Source: Desulfosarcina ovata subsp. ovata
GTDB taxonomy: Bacteria; Desulfobacterota; Desulfobacteria; Desulfobacterales; Desulfosarcinaceae
Assembly (NCBI RefSeq): GCF_009689005.1
Contig: NZ_AP021879.1
Location: 186,001 to 250,000, forward strand
Direction: 5' to 3'
Length of the DNA: 64,000 nt
Part shown: piece by piece, positions 36,092 to 44,583 of the stretch
Layout: every line of letters starts with the position of its first letter
How positions within the stretch are numbered: the stretch's first letter is position 1
Translations under genes and position numbers: made by a program
Notes under the pieces: model-generated
Seen by the model: the letters and a program-made list of their open reading frames with translations, nothing else
Told to the model about the DNA's origin: nothing
Databases searched by the model: none

Positions 36092-36484
36092 ATGGATGTT
36101 GTAATTGATACATCTGCATTGATTGCAGTTATTGCCGGCGAACCTGAACGTCGTAGGATTATCGAATTTACTACTGGAAATACACTTATCGGGCCTGGTT
36201 CTATTCCCTGGGAAATCGGCAATGCCTTCTCGGCAATGTTCAAGCAGAACAGGTTGACACTTGATGAAGCTCGGAAGGGTCTTGTGATTTTCGATAGTAT
36301 CCCTTTGCGCTATATTAAACCAGATTTTGTTAATGCCTTGAAAATATCCAAACAAGCCAATATGTATGCATACGATGCCTATTTCCTGGATTGTGCTATT
36401 AGGCATAAAGCACCGCTATTAACGTTGGATCAAAAGCTAAAGAGAGCTTCTCAAAATCTCAACGTTGAAACCATGGAGGTTTAA
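36092..36484 (+). CDS. PIN-domain toxin, VapC-like (cassette 12)
   Basis: 130 residues from ATG 36092 (the longer open frame upstream crosses the attC). PIN-fold ribonuclease: MDVVIDTSALIAVIAGE with the first acidic residue, PWEIGNAF with the second, and YAYDAYFLDCA with further acidic residues. Probably a tRNA- or mRNA-cleaving toxin. It is followed one base later by its antitoxin, a toxin-first order. Confidence 0.85.
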   Translation: MDVVIDTSALIAVIAGEPERRRIIEFTTGNTLIGPGSIPWEIGNAFSAMFKQNRLTLDEARKGLVIFDSIPLRYIKPDFVNALKISKQANMYAYDAYFLDCAIRHKAPLLTLDQKLKRASQNLNVETMEV

Positions 36485-36485
36485 A

Positions 36486-36704
36486 ATGCAAGTTTATACT
36501 TATTCAGAAGCCAGACAAAAGCTTGCTATAGTTCTTGAAGAGGCTGAAAATACTGGAAAGGTACTAATTCGGAGGAAAGACGGAAGAACTTTTGCATTGG
36601 TTCCGGAAAAGATCGCTTCTTCACCTTTAGATGTTCCTTCAATTAAAGCGCGTATTACAACACAAGAAATAGTGGATATTATTCGAGAAGGAAGAGAAAG
36701 GTAG
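36486..36704 (+). CDS. Phd/YefM-type antitoxin (cassette 12)
   Basis: 72 residues: YTYSEARQKLAIVLEEAENT with GKVLIRRKDGRTFALVP, the usual Phd/YefM dimer core that binds the operator, then a C-terminal toxin-binding tail. The stop TAG lies in the R'' box of its attC (GTAGAAC). Probably represses the promoter at 36035 with its toxin. Confidence 0.83.
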   Translation: MQVYTYSEARQKLAIVLEEAENTGKVLIRRKDGRTFALVPEKIASSPLDVPSIKARITTQEIVDIIREGRER

Positions 36705-36820
36705 AACAAATCAGTTCACCTGACCGGAAAATTTGTGGCATTTTCCGTAGTTACCTTGTGTTCACAAAACTTTGCATTTGCCGGCTTCATCATAACTTTG
36801 CCGGCAGGTGACTTAAGCGT
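36702..36820 (+). other. attC site 12, split by intron B1
   Basis: R'' GTAGAAC (36702-36708) mirrors the cassette start GTTCTAC. L arms AGTTCACCTGACCGG / CCGGCAGGTGACTT. The R' box is cut after GT (36819-36820); it resumes as TGGGCTTG at 43633, giving GTTGGGC when joined. Confidence 0.88.
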
Positions 36821-37075
36821 GTGTGCCGGGCATGGCACAGAACTAGCGAGGTGCAAGTCCTCGTACCAGGTGATCGCGGAGCCTAAGGTTAGGAGAAGGG
36901 CAAGGGCGTCGTCGTGAGGCGGGGTCTGGAGGAAGCCCAATCCGAAAGCGCGGGGCGACGAACAGGAACCGGATCTGAGGTGTGGTACATCCGGGACGAG
37001 TGGGCACGTGACCACGAAGTCCTCCATCCGCAATTGGGGTGTGCTTTATAAATCCGGCGTTTACGCGCAGAAAGC

Positions 37076-38762
37076 GTAACTTCTCAAAAAGTCCGGGTAA
37101 AGAGCAAAAAAAGTCTGGACAACATCGATGCGTTGTATTATGAAAACAATGCATGAACCCATTAACACGACTTCCAAAAATTCCTTCGGATCAACTTACT
37201 CCTCTCGTTGCCGAATTGCTTGGAACCATCCAACTGCAAATGGAGGAGATGCAGCTTTTAAAAGATGAAATAGCCAGATTAAAGTGTCAAAAGCCTAAGC
37301 CTAAAATCAAACCTTCCAACCTTGAGAAGGAGACAGATAAAAAGAAGTCATCGAAAAAAAAGCCAAAGTCTCATAAAAAATCAAAGACCAAAAAACTCGA
37401 AATCAATCAAGATATTCCTCTTAAACCTGAAAATTTACCTCCAGGCAGTAAGTTCAAAGGATATCAAGATTATGTTGTACAAGACCTTGTCCTCGCAAGC
37501 TGGAATATCAGATACCGAAGGGAAAGATGGCAAACTCCTTTGGGAGACTACGTCATCGGCCAATTGCCTAAAGATGTCGATGGCCACTTTAGCTCAAGCC
37601 TTGTTTCGTTTGTTCTATACCAGCATTACGGTTGTTGCGTGACTCAACCATTGATCCTTGAGCAATTACATGAATTAGGCGTAGATATCTCATCCGGTCA
37701 AGTCAACAACATCATAATCAACAATAAAGAGCGATTTCACAACGAAAAGGCTCTAATTTTATCAACTGGACTCCAAATATCAAACTATATCAATGTTGAC
37801 GATACCGGTGCCAGGCATAAGGGTCAAAATGGTTACTGTACTCATATAGGCAATGAATATTTTGCATGGTTTGAAAGTACGCCAAAGAAAAATCGCGTTA
37901 ATTTTCTGGAAATTCTTCGTGCTGAACATACGGACTATGTAATTAATAGCGACGCAATAGAATATATGTCCGTCCATGGGCTTCCTGATTACCAGGTTGC
38001 CAAGTTTATGCATATCAAAGGCGAAACATTCAATGATAGAGAACAGTGGAGCGCTTTTCTTTCTTCTAACAGGATTGTCTCGAACCTCCATATCCGGATT
38101 GCCACAGAAGGCGCCCTTGTCGGAAGTATCATATCTCATGGTTACAACAAAGACTTAGCCATTATCAGCGATGATGCCGGACAGTTTAATGTGTTTCTTC
38201 ATGCCCTGTGCTGGGTTCACGCTGAAAGGACTATTCATAAACTAATTGGATTTACAACTGAGCAACAGAAACTCCTTACAGCGACTCGATCAGATATCTG
38301 GCAACTGTATCGAGATTTAAAAGAATATCAGCTTCAACCGGACAACAACATGAAAATTGAGTTAGAAAATCGATTTGATGAACTTTTTACTCGCAAAACC
38401 GATTTTGCCACACTGAATTTAGCTCTGAAAAGAATATATCTAAACAAATCAGAACTTTTATTGGTTTTAGAAAGGCCGGATATCCCACTACACAATAATT
38501 TAAGTGAACGAGATATCAGAGAATACGTAAAAAAACGAAAAATAAGTGGTTCAACTCGAAGTGACATCGGGAAAAAGTGCCGTGACACATTTACCAGCCT
38601 AAAGAAAACCTGTCGGAAGCTAAAAATTTCTTTTTGGGACTATCTCAATGATCGAATCTCAAACAAAAATAAAATCCCTCCAATTTCTGATCTCATGAAA
38701 TTTCAAGTGGCTCAGTCAGGCCCATAGGTGCTCCTATTGACCCGGACTTTTTGAGAAGTTAC
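37076..38762 (+). mobile_element. IS66-family insertion sequence (single-ORF type)
   Basis: Terminal inverted repeats GTAACTTCTCAAAAAGTCCG / CGGACTTTTTGAGAAGTTAC. An exact 8-base target duplication, CAGAAAGC, is present at 37068-37075 and 38763-38770. The ends (GTAA) and the 8-base duplication are both typical of IS66. It carries only the large transposase, without the small TnpA/TnpB ORFs of classical IS66. It sits in the ribozyme part of intron B1. Confidence 0.93.
37153..38727 (+). CDS. IS66-family transposase
   Basis: 524 residues. A leucine-rich coiled start (QLQMEEMQLLKDEIARLK), a Lys-rich linker (about 48-85), a zinc-less HTH region, then the DDE core: INVDDTGARHKG with the first Asp, DDAGQFN with the second, CWVHAERTIHKL, and NNLSERDIREYV with the final Glu. 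Length and motifs fit the single-ORF IS66 subgroup. Confidence 0.92.
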   Translation: MNPLTRLPKIPSDQLTPLVAELLGTIQLQMEEMQLLKDEIARLKCQKPKPKIKPSNLEKETDKKKSSKKKPKSHKKSKTKKLEINQDIPLKPENLPPGSKFKGYQDYVVQDLVLASWNIRYRRERWQTPLGDYVIGQLPKDVDGHFSSSLVSFVLYQHYGCCVTQPLILEQLHELGVDISSGQVNNIIINNKERFHNEKALILSTGLQISNYINVDDTGARHKGQNGYCTHIGNEYFAWFESTPKKNRVNFLEILRAEHTDYVINSDAIEYMSVHGLPDYQVAKFMHIKGETFNDREQWSAFLSSNRIVSNLHIRIATEGALVGSIISHGYNKDLAIISDDAGQFNVFLHALCWVHAERTIHKLIGFTTEQQKLLTATRSDIWQLYRDLKEYQLQPDNNMKIELENRFDELFTRKTDFATLNLALKRIYLNKSELLLVLERPDIPLHNNLSERDIREYVKKRKISGSTRSDIGKKCRDTFTSLKKTCRKLKISFWDYLNDRISNKNKIPPISDLMKFQVAQSGP

Positions 38763-38963
38763 CAGAAAGCTCTGTGTCTTACCCCGGGAGATCTGTACGG
38801 TGTCTTTTGAAATATAAAGACTGAGGGTGGAGTAATTCACTCTGAGCGCTGTACAGAAGTCAGCAGAAGGCATAGTAGTCTAGGAAGTCACGCCAAAGCG
38901 TGATTGGAAACGAGCCGTGAGAAGCGGAGGACTCACCCGACGAAGGCCCGAACGGTTCCCTGA

Positions 38964-39416
38964 GAAGGGAAGTGGCCAAAGATCCGTGGTCAATTACTGA
39001 GCGGGACATATGAACCGCAACCAGTAAGACGAGTAGGAATACCTAAGCTTGGCGGAGGGATACGACAGCTTGGTATCCCCACCGTGCTGGATCGATTTAT
39101 CCAGCAGGCATTATTGCAGGTATTGCAGGAAGAGTGGGACTCAACCTTTTCTGATTTCAGTTATGGATTCAGACCCAAGAGGAGCGCCCACCAAGCCATT
39201 AAACAGTCCCAAAGGTATCTCAAACAGGGATATCGCTGGGTTGTTGACATGGATCTCGATAAGTTTTTCGACCGAGTAAATCACGATAAGCTGATGAGCG
39301 TGGTCCTGAAACGTGTTAGAGATAGGCGGGTAAATGATCTGATTCAAAGTTTTCTACGATCCGTAGTAGAGCATGAAGGAAGTTTAGTTAAAACGGAAAT
39401 GGGAACTCCACAAGGC
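38964..39416 (+). pseudogene. 5' part of intron B1 reverse transcriptase, cut by RIT element
   Basis: Open from just after a TGA at 38961. It reads KWPKIRGQLLSGTYEPQPVR, then GGGIRQLGIPTVLDRFIQQ, SYGFRPKRSAHQ, DMDLDKFFDRVNH, and stops at TPQGG where the RIT element begins. The first 70-95 residues expected of such proteins are missing, as in copy 2. Confidence 0.85.
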
Positions 39417-39535
39417 GGGTTATGCAAAGCTTTGCATAATCCGCCTTATGCGAAGTTCGCGATTATGCAAAGTAAATCGCTTAATGTACAATATTTCCAA
39501 CACATGCACTGAATTTACTTTGCATAATATCACGA

Positions 39536-40555
39536 CTACTTCAGATTTGAAAGCCATTCCAACAATGCAGCGTCTTTATTCCAATCGGGAAGATTGCTAT
39601 CTACCAGAGTTGGATAGGCGTTTTCGATGGCCTGACGTTTCAATTCGGTATCACACTTTGCGTAAATTTCGGTGGTTTTGATATCCTCATGTCCGAGAAA
39701 ATCCCTGATATAGATAAGGCTAACGCCAGCCTGCAGCAGGTGCATTGCTTTGCTGTGGCGAAACATATGTGGCGTCACTTTTTCCGGCATGCTTGCAGAT
39801 ATCTTTTTCGCCGAAACAACATACTGAGAGATGATGTAGGCAATGCCTTCCTTAGTGAGTTTGCTACGATGCTTGTTGACAAAAAGCGGATAGTCCTTTT
39901 TCCAATCTTTATCAAGGGAATGCTCCTGAAGGTAATGTTGAAGCAAGGTCAGAGTATTTTTCATTAGAGGAACTCTGCGCATCTTATTGCCTTTTCCAGT
40001 GAGGATAAGCAGTGCCGGATTGTCCACTACAACATCCCGTACCCTGAGATCGGCTAATTCCTGCACTCTGCATCCTGAATCATAAAGAACACTCAAAAGC
40101 GTCAGGTTTCGTCGGCCTTTCACGGTCATTTTATCCGGCTGTGACAGCAAAAATTTCATCGCCTCCGGTGTCAGATGTGGCGCCGACGGCTTGGAGGCCT
40201 TCTTGACCGGTATGGCAATGACCTTTTGGAAATGAAGGATTCCTGATGGTTCCTCGTATTGAGCATACCTGAAAAAGGAATGTATGGCTGCAAGCCTTTG
40301 GTTACGGGTTGCAGTGCTACATTTACGTTTCTTTTCAAGCCATTCGAGAAAATCAGCAATCATTACATGGGTCAGCATGCCCATGTTCAGCTTTTCGGCA
40401 GGTATATCCTTCTCTTCCTGACAGTAACGGAGTAGCAATTTAAAGGTATCACGGTAGGATGCTATCGTATTGTTACTGGCATTTTTCTGTCGAGGCAGAT
40501 ACACGGAAAGAAATCCAGTAAGGTGAGTTGCAAAATCAGTAGGTTTCATAGCCAT
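39536..40555 (-). CDS. RIT tyrosine recombinase C
   Basis: About 339 residues from ATG 40555 (an ATG at 40549 is also possible); the frame is open further but that part lies in the previous gene. Tyrosine-recombinase motifs: YDSGCRVQELADL, PHMFRHSKAMHLL, DFLGHEDIKTTEIYAKC. Third in the trio; it overlaps the end of recombinase B by 20 bases. Confidence 0.88.
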   Translation of the reverse strand: MAMKPTDFATHLTGFLSVYLPRQKNASNNTIASYRDTFKLLLRYCQEEKDIPAEKLNMGMLTHVMIADFLEWLEKKRKCSTATRNQRLAAIHSFFRYAQYEEPSGILHFQKVIAIPVKKASKPSAPHLTPEAMKFLLSQPDKMTVKGRRNLTLLSVLYDSGCRVQELADLRVRDVVVDNPALLILTGKGNKMRRVPLMKNTLTLLQHYLQEHSLDKDWKKDYPLFVNKHRSKLTKEGIAYIISQYVVSAKKISASMPEKVTPHMFRHSKAMHLLQAGVSLIYIRDFLGHEDIKTTEIYAKCDTELKRQAIENAYPTLVDSNLPDWNKDAALLEWLSNLK

Positions 40556-41522
40556 TACCCTCCAGTCGAGGAATGATATCAGGATAACACCCTTCGAGTT
40601 TGATGGATATATCTGGAAAGATATCAGCTGTAAGTCTGAGGTAATAGGTTGTTTCCTCAAAGGAATCGTGTCCCATATATGTTTTCAGTACAGGAAGATA
40701 TGCGGCAATGTCTTTCCCTTCCATCACCCATTTTTTCAGACACTGGCAGGCATATGTATGACGAAAATCGTGTACTCTCGGACCTTTTCCTCTTCCGCCA
40801 TGAGAGATGCCGGCTCTCCACAGGAATCGCCTGAAATTGTGGTAAACATTTCCTACAGTCATTGGCTTTCCTTTAAGTCCTGGGAAAAACCAATCAGACC
40901 CCTTTGAAAGGTTATGCACATTTTCAGAGTAGTTCCGGCATCGACCGGTAAGCTCGTCTGACATGGCAACCAAACGGCTATTGTCTTTTTTTGAATGATG
41001 AATGCTCAGTATGCCTGCATCCGTATCCACATTTTCGACCTTCAGAAGTCTTGCTTCGGAAGACCGAAGGCCGCAGGCGTAAACTAGCCGGAAAAATACC
41101 GGCATGATGAGATGGCGATATGGACATTCACCGACGTAGCAGCATTGATCCGTCTGATGGAAGAATCGTTTCAGTTCATTTTCCGTATAGATGTGAGAAA
41201 CATACTGCTGTCCCGCCGGGTAATATCCTTTTGGGAGGACGTATGCGCCAATTCCAATATTTTCCATATACACGGCAAGCTGCCGCAAGATAGAGGCTCT
41301 TGCACACTGATTGGCCTGTGCCTCATAGTTCCTTTTTGAGCACCACTCCAATACTATTTCCTTTGAAAGGATCGATGCTTCGGGATATTTTTCAGCGGTA
41401 AAGGAGGAAAATCTTGATAGATGCGCCGTTTCTGCCTCATATTTATACCCGACCGCTTGCTTCAAGCCGACATGGTTTTTGATATGCTCTGCAAATGGAC
41501 CTCTGAACGGGTAGTTTCTCAT
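40536..41522 (-). CDS. RIT tyrosine recombinase B
   Basis: About 328 residues from ATG 41522, which overlaps the stop of recombinase A (ATGA). Motifs: YACGLRSSEARLL, VHDFRHTYACQCL, YMGHDSFEETTYYLRL. Second of the trio. The spacing between the RxxH-type box and the Tyr is longer than in the other two. Confidence 0.88.
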   Translation of the reverse strand: MRNYPFRGPFAEHIKNHVGLKQAVGYKYEAETAHLSRFSSFTAEKYPEASILSKEIVLEWCSKRNYEAQANQCARASILRQLAVYMENIGIGAYVLPKGYYPAGQQYVSHIYTENELKRFFHQTDQCCYVGECPYRHLIMPVFFRLVYACGLRSSEARLLKVENVDTDAGILSIHHSKKDNSRLVAMSDELTGRCRNYSENVHNLSKGSDWFFPGLKGKPMTVGNVYHNFRRFLWRAGISHGGRGKGPRVHDFRHTYACQCLKKWVMEGKDIAAYLPVLKTYMGHDSFEETTYYLRLTADIFPDISIKLEGCYPDIIPRLEGNGYETY

Positions 41523-42748
41523 GAGCCCACCTCCGGAGTATGCAGACAGCATTCTTTAAGCTTATTGATGCCCACCTTCAAATAGACTGCTGTAGCGTCC
41601 GTGTCCGTATGACCCAGAATATCCGAGATGACAGCAAGCGGTGTGTCATGCTCAAGCATTCTTGAAGCTGCCGTATGACGAAGAGAGTGCATACCACGGT
41701 GCTTCTTCAAAGTAGGCAGATGTGCAATCCGCATATAATCACGGATTATCTGATACAGATGATCATTTTCCGAAAAGGGAAGAAATGGCGCCACGTGCCT
41801 TACAAAAAGAACAGGCAAATCCACTTTTGGCCTGCCGTATTTCAGATAATCAATGACAGCCCATCCAACTTCGGAAGGAATCGGCAGGGTTACTGTTTCC
41901 CTTGTTTTTGATTGGATAAATGTCAGTTTCTTCGTTCCCCAGTCGAAACAACCAAAAGTGAGGTTTTTGATATCAGTGACTCTAAGACCCAACACGCAGG
42001 CAAGGAGGATAATGGCATAGTCCCGTTTTCCCTTTGGATTTCCTCGATCAATGGCGCCTATCAGTGCATCCAACTCTTCTTTCGTCCAAACGGATGGGAT
42101 GCGTGTCTGTTTACGAGCCTGAATCATTGGTGTTTTAGAAGCCAGATCCGTTTGTAGGATGTTCTGTTCCTGCAAATACCTTAAAAAAGAACGTATGGAG
42201 CAGATGTTTTGTTCCACAGTCTTATAGGTGTAACCGGCCAGTGTTCGTATATACCCGTTGATAACAGGAAGCTCGACATCGTGACAATCACGGATTCCCT
42301 GGGAAACAAGATAATCCATGAAACGCTCCGATTGCTTCACGTAATGATTTACGGTTACTTTGGAATAATCCTTGTGCTCACAGTATCTTTTAAAATCCTT
42401 GATGACACCTATGTAATAGGAATCTGTAAGCAGTTTCCTATGTTTATAGTACCGTCTAAGAACAGTGTGGTGGAGTTGGAAGTCTCCAATCATACGGATG
42501 ATGCGGAGTTCTTGCGTATCCTTCTGGGATAGGGTTTTATCAAAATCCTTTTCAAGGATCTGGTAGTGGTGTTCGACATAGTCGATTCCAAGTTGCTCGG
42601 AATAGAAAATCTCATCCCGCCCTTCAGCGAACTGAATAATTTTCTTCCAACGGTTGCGGTAAAACTTCATGGAGCCTTCGGTGTAACCGAGCCGAAGTAG
42701 CTCCTGCTCCAAATCCTGTAAAAGCTCTTCCAATGGTTTCTTTTGCAT
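41519..42748 (-). CDS. RIT tyrosine recombinase A
   Basis: About 409 residues from ATG 42748, chosen for its AAGGAG ribosome site; the frame is open to 42796. Motifs: CVLGLRVTDIKNL, MHSLRHTAASRML, DILGHTDTDATAVYLKV. First of the trio. Confidence 0.88.
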   Translation of the reverse strand: MQKKPLEELLQDLEQELLRLGYTEGSMKFYRNRWKKIIQFAEGRDEIFYSEQLGIDYVEHHYQILEKDFDKTLSQKDTQELRIIRMIGDFQLHHTVLRRYYKHRKLLTDSYYIGVIKDFKRYCEHKDYSKVTVNHYVKQSERFMDYLVSQGIRDCHDVELPVINGYIRTLAGYTYKTVEQNICSIRSFLRYLQEQNILQTDLASKTPMIQARKQTRIPSVWTKEELDALIGAIDRGNPKGKRDYAIILLACVLGLRVTDIKNLTFGCFDWGTKKLTFIQSKTRETVTLPIPSEVGWAVIDYLKYGRPKVDLPVLFVRHVAPFLPFSENDHLYQIIRDYMRIAHLPTLKKHRGMHSLRHTAASRMLEHDTPLAVISDILGHTDTDATAVYLKVGINKLKECCLHTPEVGS

Positions 42749-42887
42749 AAAAAGTATCTCCTTATAATGATTTTTTGAGCTTTTGCTCAGTCTCATTGGC
42801 GGAGATTATGCTTATTAAATCAAAAAGAAACCCTTGAATTAAGACGAATTTTATGGCTTACTTTGCATAATTACTTTCTTTGCATAA

Positions 42888-43550
42888 GGAGGGCCGTTGT
42901 CTCCGTTGCTGGCTAACCTTCTGCTTGATAAGCTGGATCGTGAACTTGAGCGACGAGGTCACCGGTTTGTGCGTTATGCGGATGACTGTAACATCTATGT
43001 CAGAAGTAAACGGGCCGGAACGAGGGTTTTGCGAAGTATCAGCCGATTTTTGAATTGTCACTTAAAGCTCTCAGTTAATGAGGCAAAAAGTGCGGTTGAT
43101 CGGCCATGGAAACGTCAGTTTCTAGGGTTTACTCTCAGCTCTCGCCAGAACAGACGCATTAGCTTGAAGGCGATCAAACGTTTCAAGGATAGGATTAGAG
43201 AAATCACCTGTCGAACACGTGGTAGACGTATCGAAGTAATTGTGAAGGAGCTTCGCCGGTTTATGTTAGGCCGGCATGCGTACTTTAATTTCACAGAGGT
43301 GCGGCACGTTCTAAGAGAACTGGACGCCTGGATTAAAAGACGTCTTCGGTGTTACCTCTGGAAGCAATGGGGTCGCCGTGGCTATTGGGAGTTGAGAAAG
43401 CGTGGAGTGAGTAGAGATCTTGCTTGGAATACGTCGAAATCGGCGCATGGTCCATGGAGGCTGAGCCGCAGTCCGGGTTTAGCTTTTGCATTACCGGCAA
43501 AGTATTTCGCACGTCTAGGATTGCCAAGACTGTTTGTAAAACCGACTTAA
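42888..43550 (+). pseudogene. 3' part of intron B1 reverse transcriptase
   Basis: Resumes at GGPLSPLLANLLLDKLDREL and carries the catalytic FVRYADDC, then the maturase domain (FKDRIREITCRTRGRR, HAYFNFTEVRHV) to the normal stop. Together with the 5' part at 38964-39416 it equals the copy at 52242-53354 with a few substitutions. Confidence 0.88.
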
Positions 43551-43692
43551 TCAACCGAACCGCCGTGGTACGTGATCCGTATGCCCGGTGGTGTGGGAGG
43601 AGGGGAGTCGTGAGGCTCCTCCCTATCCCGATTGGGCTTGAAAATCCAGCAAGCAAAAAACAATTATAATTTTCCAAAAACTTCATTTTTTA

Positions 43693-43721
43693 TTGACCAG
43701 TTGGTGTTCGGTGTGTATTAT
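43693..43721 (+). promoter_or_regulatory. Promoter of the hicAB cassette
   Basis: TTGACC (43693-43698), 17-base spacer, TATTAT (43716-43721). An inverted repeat GTGTA-TTAT-TACAC surrounds the -10 box, and the hicA ATG follows 7 bases later. The palindrome probably binds HicB. Confidence 0.7.
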
Positions 43722-43728
43722 TACACAT

Positions 43729-43935
43729 ATGGATAGCAAAAAAATCATAAAGGCAATAAAAAAGAAAGGCTGGGTGCATATCCGTACAACTGGAGGTCAT
43801 TGGCATTTCCATCATCCTGAGCAAGCAGGAATTGTCACTGTGCCCCACCCCAAAAAAGATATTCCTATCGGCACCCTAAAAAGTATTGAGAAACAAGCCA
43901 ATATGGAATTTAAGCAGGAGGTTCGTAATGTCTAA
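43729..43935 (+). CDS. hicA: HicA-family mRNA interferase toxin (cassette 13)
   Basis: 68 residues from ATG 43729. A double-stranded-RNA-binding-like fold with the catalytic His in TTGGHWHFHHP, after KKIIKAIKKKGW. HicA toxins cleave mRNA. It overlaps the hicB start by 8 bases. The open frame begins 36 bases earlier but that part covers the promoter. Confidence 0.9.
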   Translation: MDSKKIIKAIKKKGWVHIRTTGGHWHFHHPEQAGIVTVPHPKKDIPIGTLKSIEKQANMEFKQEVRNV

Positions 43936-44323
43936 TTATATCGCGGTAGTGCATAAAAATTCTTCAAGTGATTATGGGGTATCATTTCCTGATTTTCCTG
44001 GTTGTATAACAGGAGATAAATCTATTGATACAGTGAAAGACCTTTCAAGTGAAGCATTATCTGGCCATATTCAGACCATGAGAGAGTTCGGAGAAAAAAT
44101 CCCTAATCCAACAAAGTTAGATGACATTGTTGCAGATCAAGATTATTCGGATGCAATTGCTTTTTTTGTTGTATCTGCCCCAGAAGTAAAATCAAAAACT
44201 GTTCGAGTGAATATCACATTACCGGAAAATATATTGCATCAAATAGATGTAACTGCAAAAAAAAGAGGTATGTCACGGTCATCATTTTTAACTCATGCTG
44301 CTCAAAATGTGATGCATTCATAA
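43928..44323 (+). CDS. hicB: HicB-family antitoxin (cassette 13)
   Basis: 131 residues. The N-terminal degenerate RNase-H-like HicB domain has YGVSFPDFPGCITGDKSIDT, and the C-terminal ribbon-helix-helix DNA-binding domain has VRVNITLPENILHQIDVTAK. It neutralises HicA and represses the promoter at 43693. Confidence 0.9.
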   Translation: MSNYIAVVHKNSSSDYGVSFPDFPGCITGDKSIDTVKDLSSEALSGHIQTMREFGEKIPNPTKLDDIVADQDYSDAIAFFVVSAPEVKSKTVRVNITLPENILHQIDVTAKKRGMSRSSFLTHAAQNVMHS

Positions 44324-44358
44324 CTACCTATAAGTATAAAAAATCACAGCAAAAAAAT

Positions 44359-44489
44359 AGCCCAACAAGACAAATTAACACGGACTGGCTTACTGCGGCT
44401 CTTTTTGCAACACTTTAGTTTCACAAACTTTATTTCCTTTTCAGCCTTTGCCGCTTATATACGCCAGCCGGTTATTTGCGGCGTTCTCG
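44359..44489 (+). other. attC site 13 (long type)
   Basis: R'' AGCCCAAC (44359-44366) mirrors GTTGGGCT, the cassette start recovered by joining across intron B1. R' begins GTT at 44483. L arms GACTGGCTTACTGCGG and CCAGCCGG. About 131 bases. Confidence 0.87.
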
Positions 44490-44532
44490 GCGGCTGCGCC
44501 GCCGAGAATCGCGGTGCTGACCGGCACCGCGA
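44484..44532 (+). other. 49-base double hairpin at the attC13 crossover (possible mini-cassette)
   Basis: Exactly between the crossover G (44483) and TTAGCC (44533), which is the true start of the next cassette as shown by its R'' box TTGGCTAAC. Hairpin 1 has perfect 11-base arms (TTCTCGGCGGC / GCCGCCGAGAA, loop TGC). Hairpin 2 has perfect 10-base arms (ATCGCGGTGC / GCACCGCGAT, loop TGACCG). Read as a cassette, its start GTTCTCGG matches an R''-like CCGAGAAT seven of eight. Confidence 0.65.
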
Positions 44533-44583
44533 TTAGCCAGATTATCACGAGGACGCCAAAATAATACCGCCAACATATAATAC

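Larger units (their letters stand above)
39417..42887 (-). mobile_element. RIT (recombinase-in-trio) element
   Basis: About 3.47 kb inserted between TPQGG and PLSPLLAN of the reverse transcriptase. The ends are inverted repeats sharing TTATGCAAAG and ATTATGCAAAGTAA. Flanks retain AAGG on both sides, suggesting a short target duplication of about 4 bases. The exact left edge is ambiguous by a few bases. It encodes three tyrosine recombinases in overlapping order and nothing else, the defining content of RIT elements. Confidence 0.9.
36821..43632 (+). mobile_element. Group IIC intron, type B, copy 1 (interrupted twice)
   Basis: Plus-strand intron, 5' end GTGTGCCGGG at 36821, 3' end CTATCCCGAT at 43632. 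It follows the same sequence as the copy at 51794-53436. It is split by an IS66-family element (37076-38762) and by a RIT element inside the reverse transcriptase (about 39417-42887). Without them and the duplicated target bases it is about 1.65 kb. It lies in the top strand of attC12. Removing it restores GT+TGGGC. It is co-oriented with the cassettes. Confidence 0.92.
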
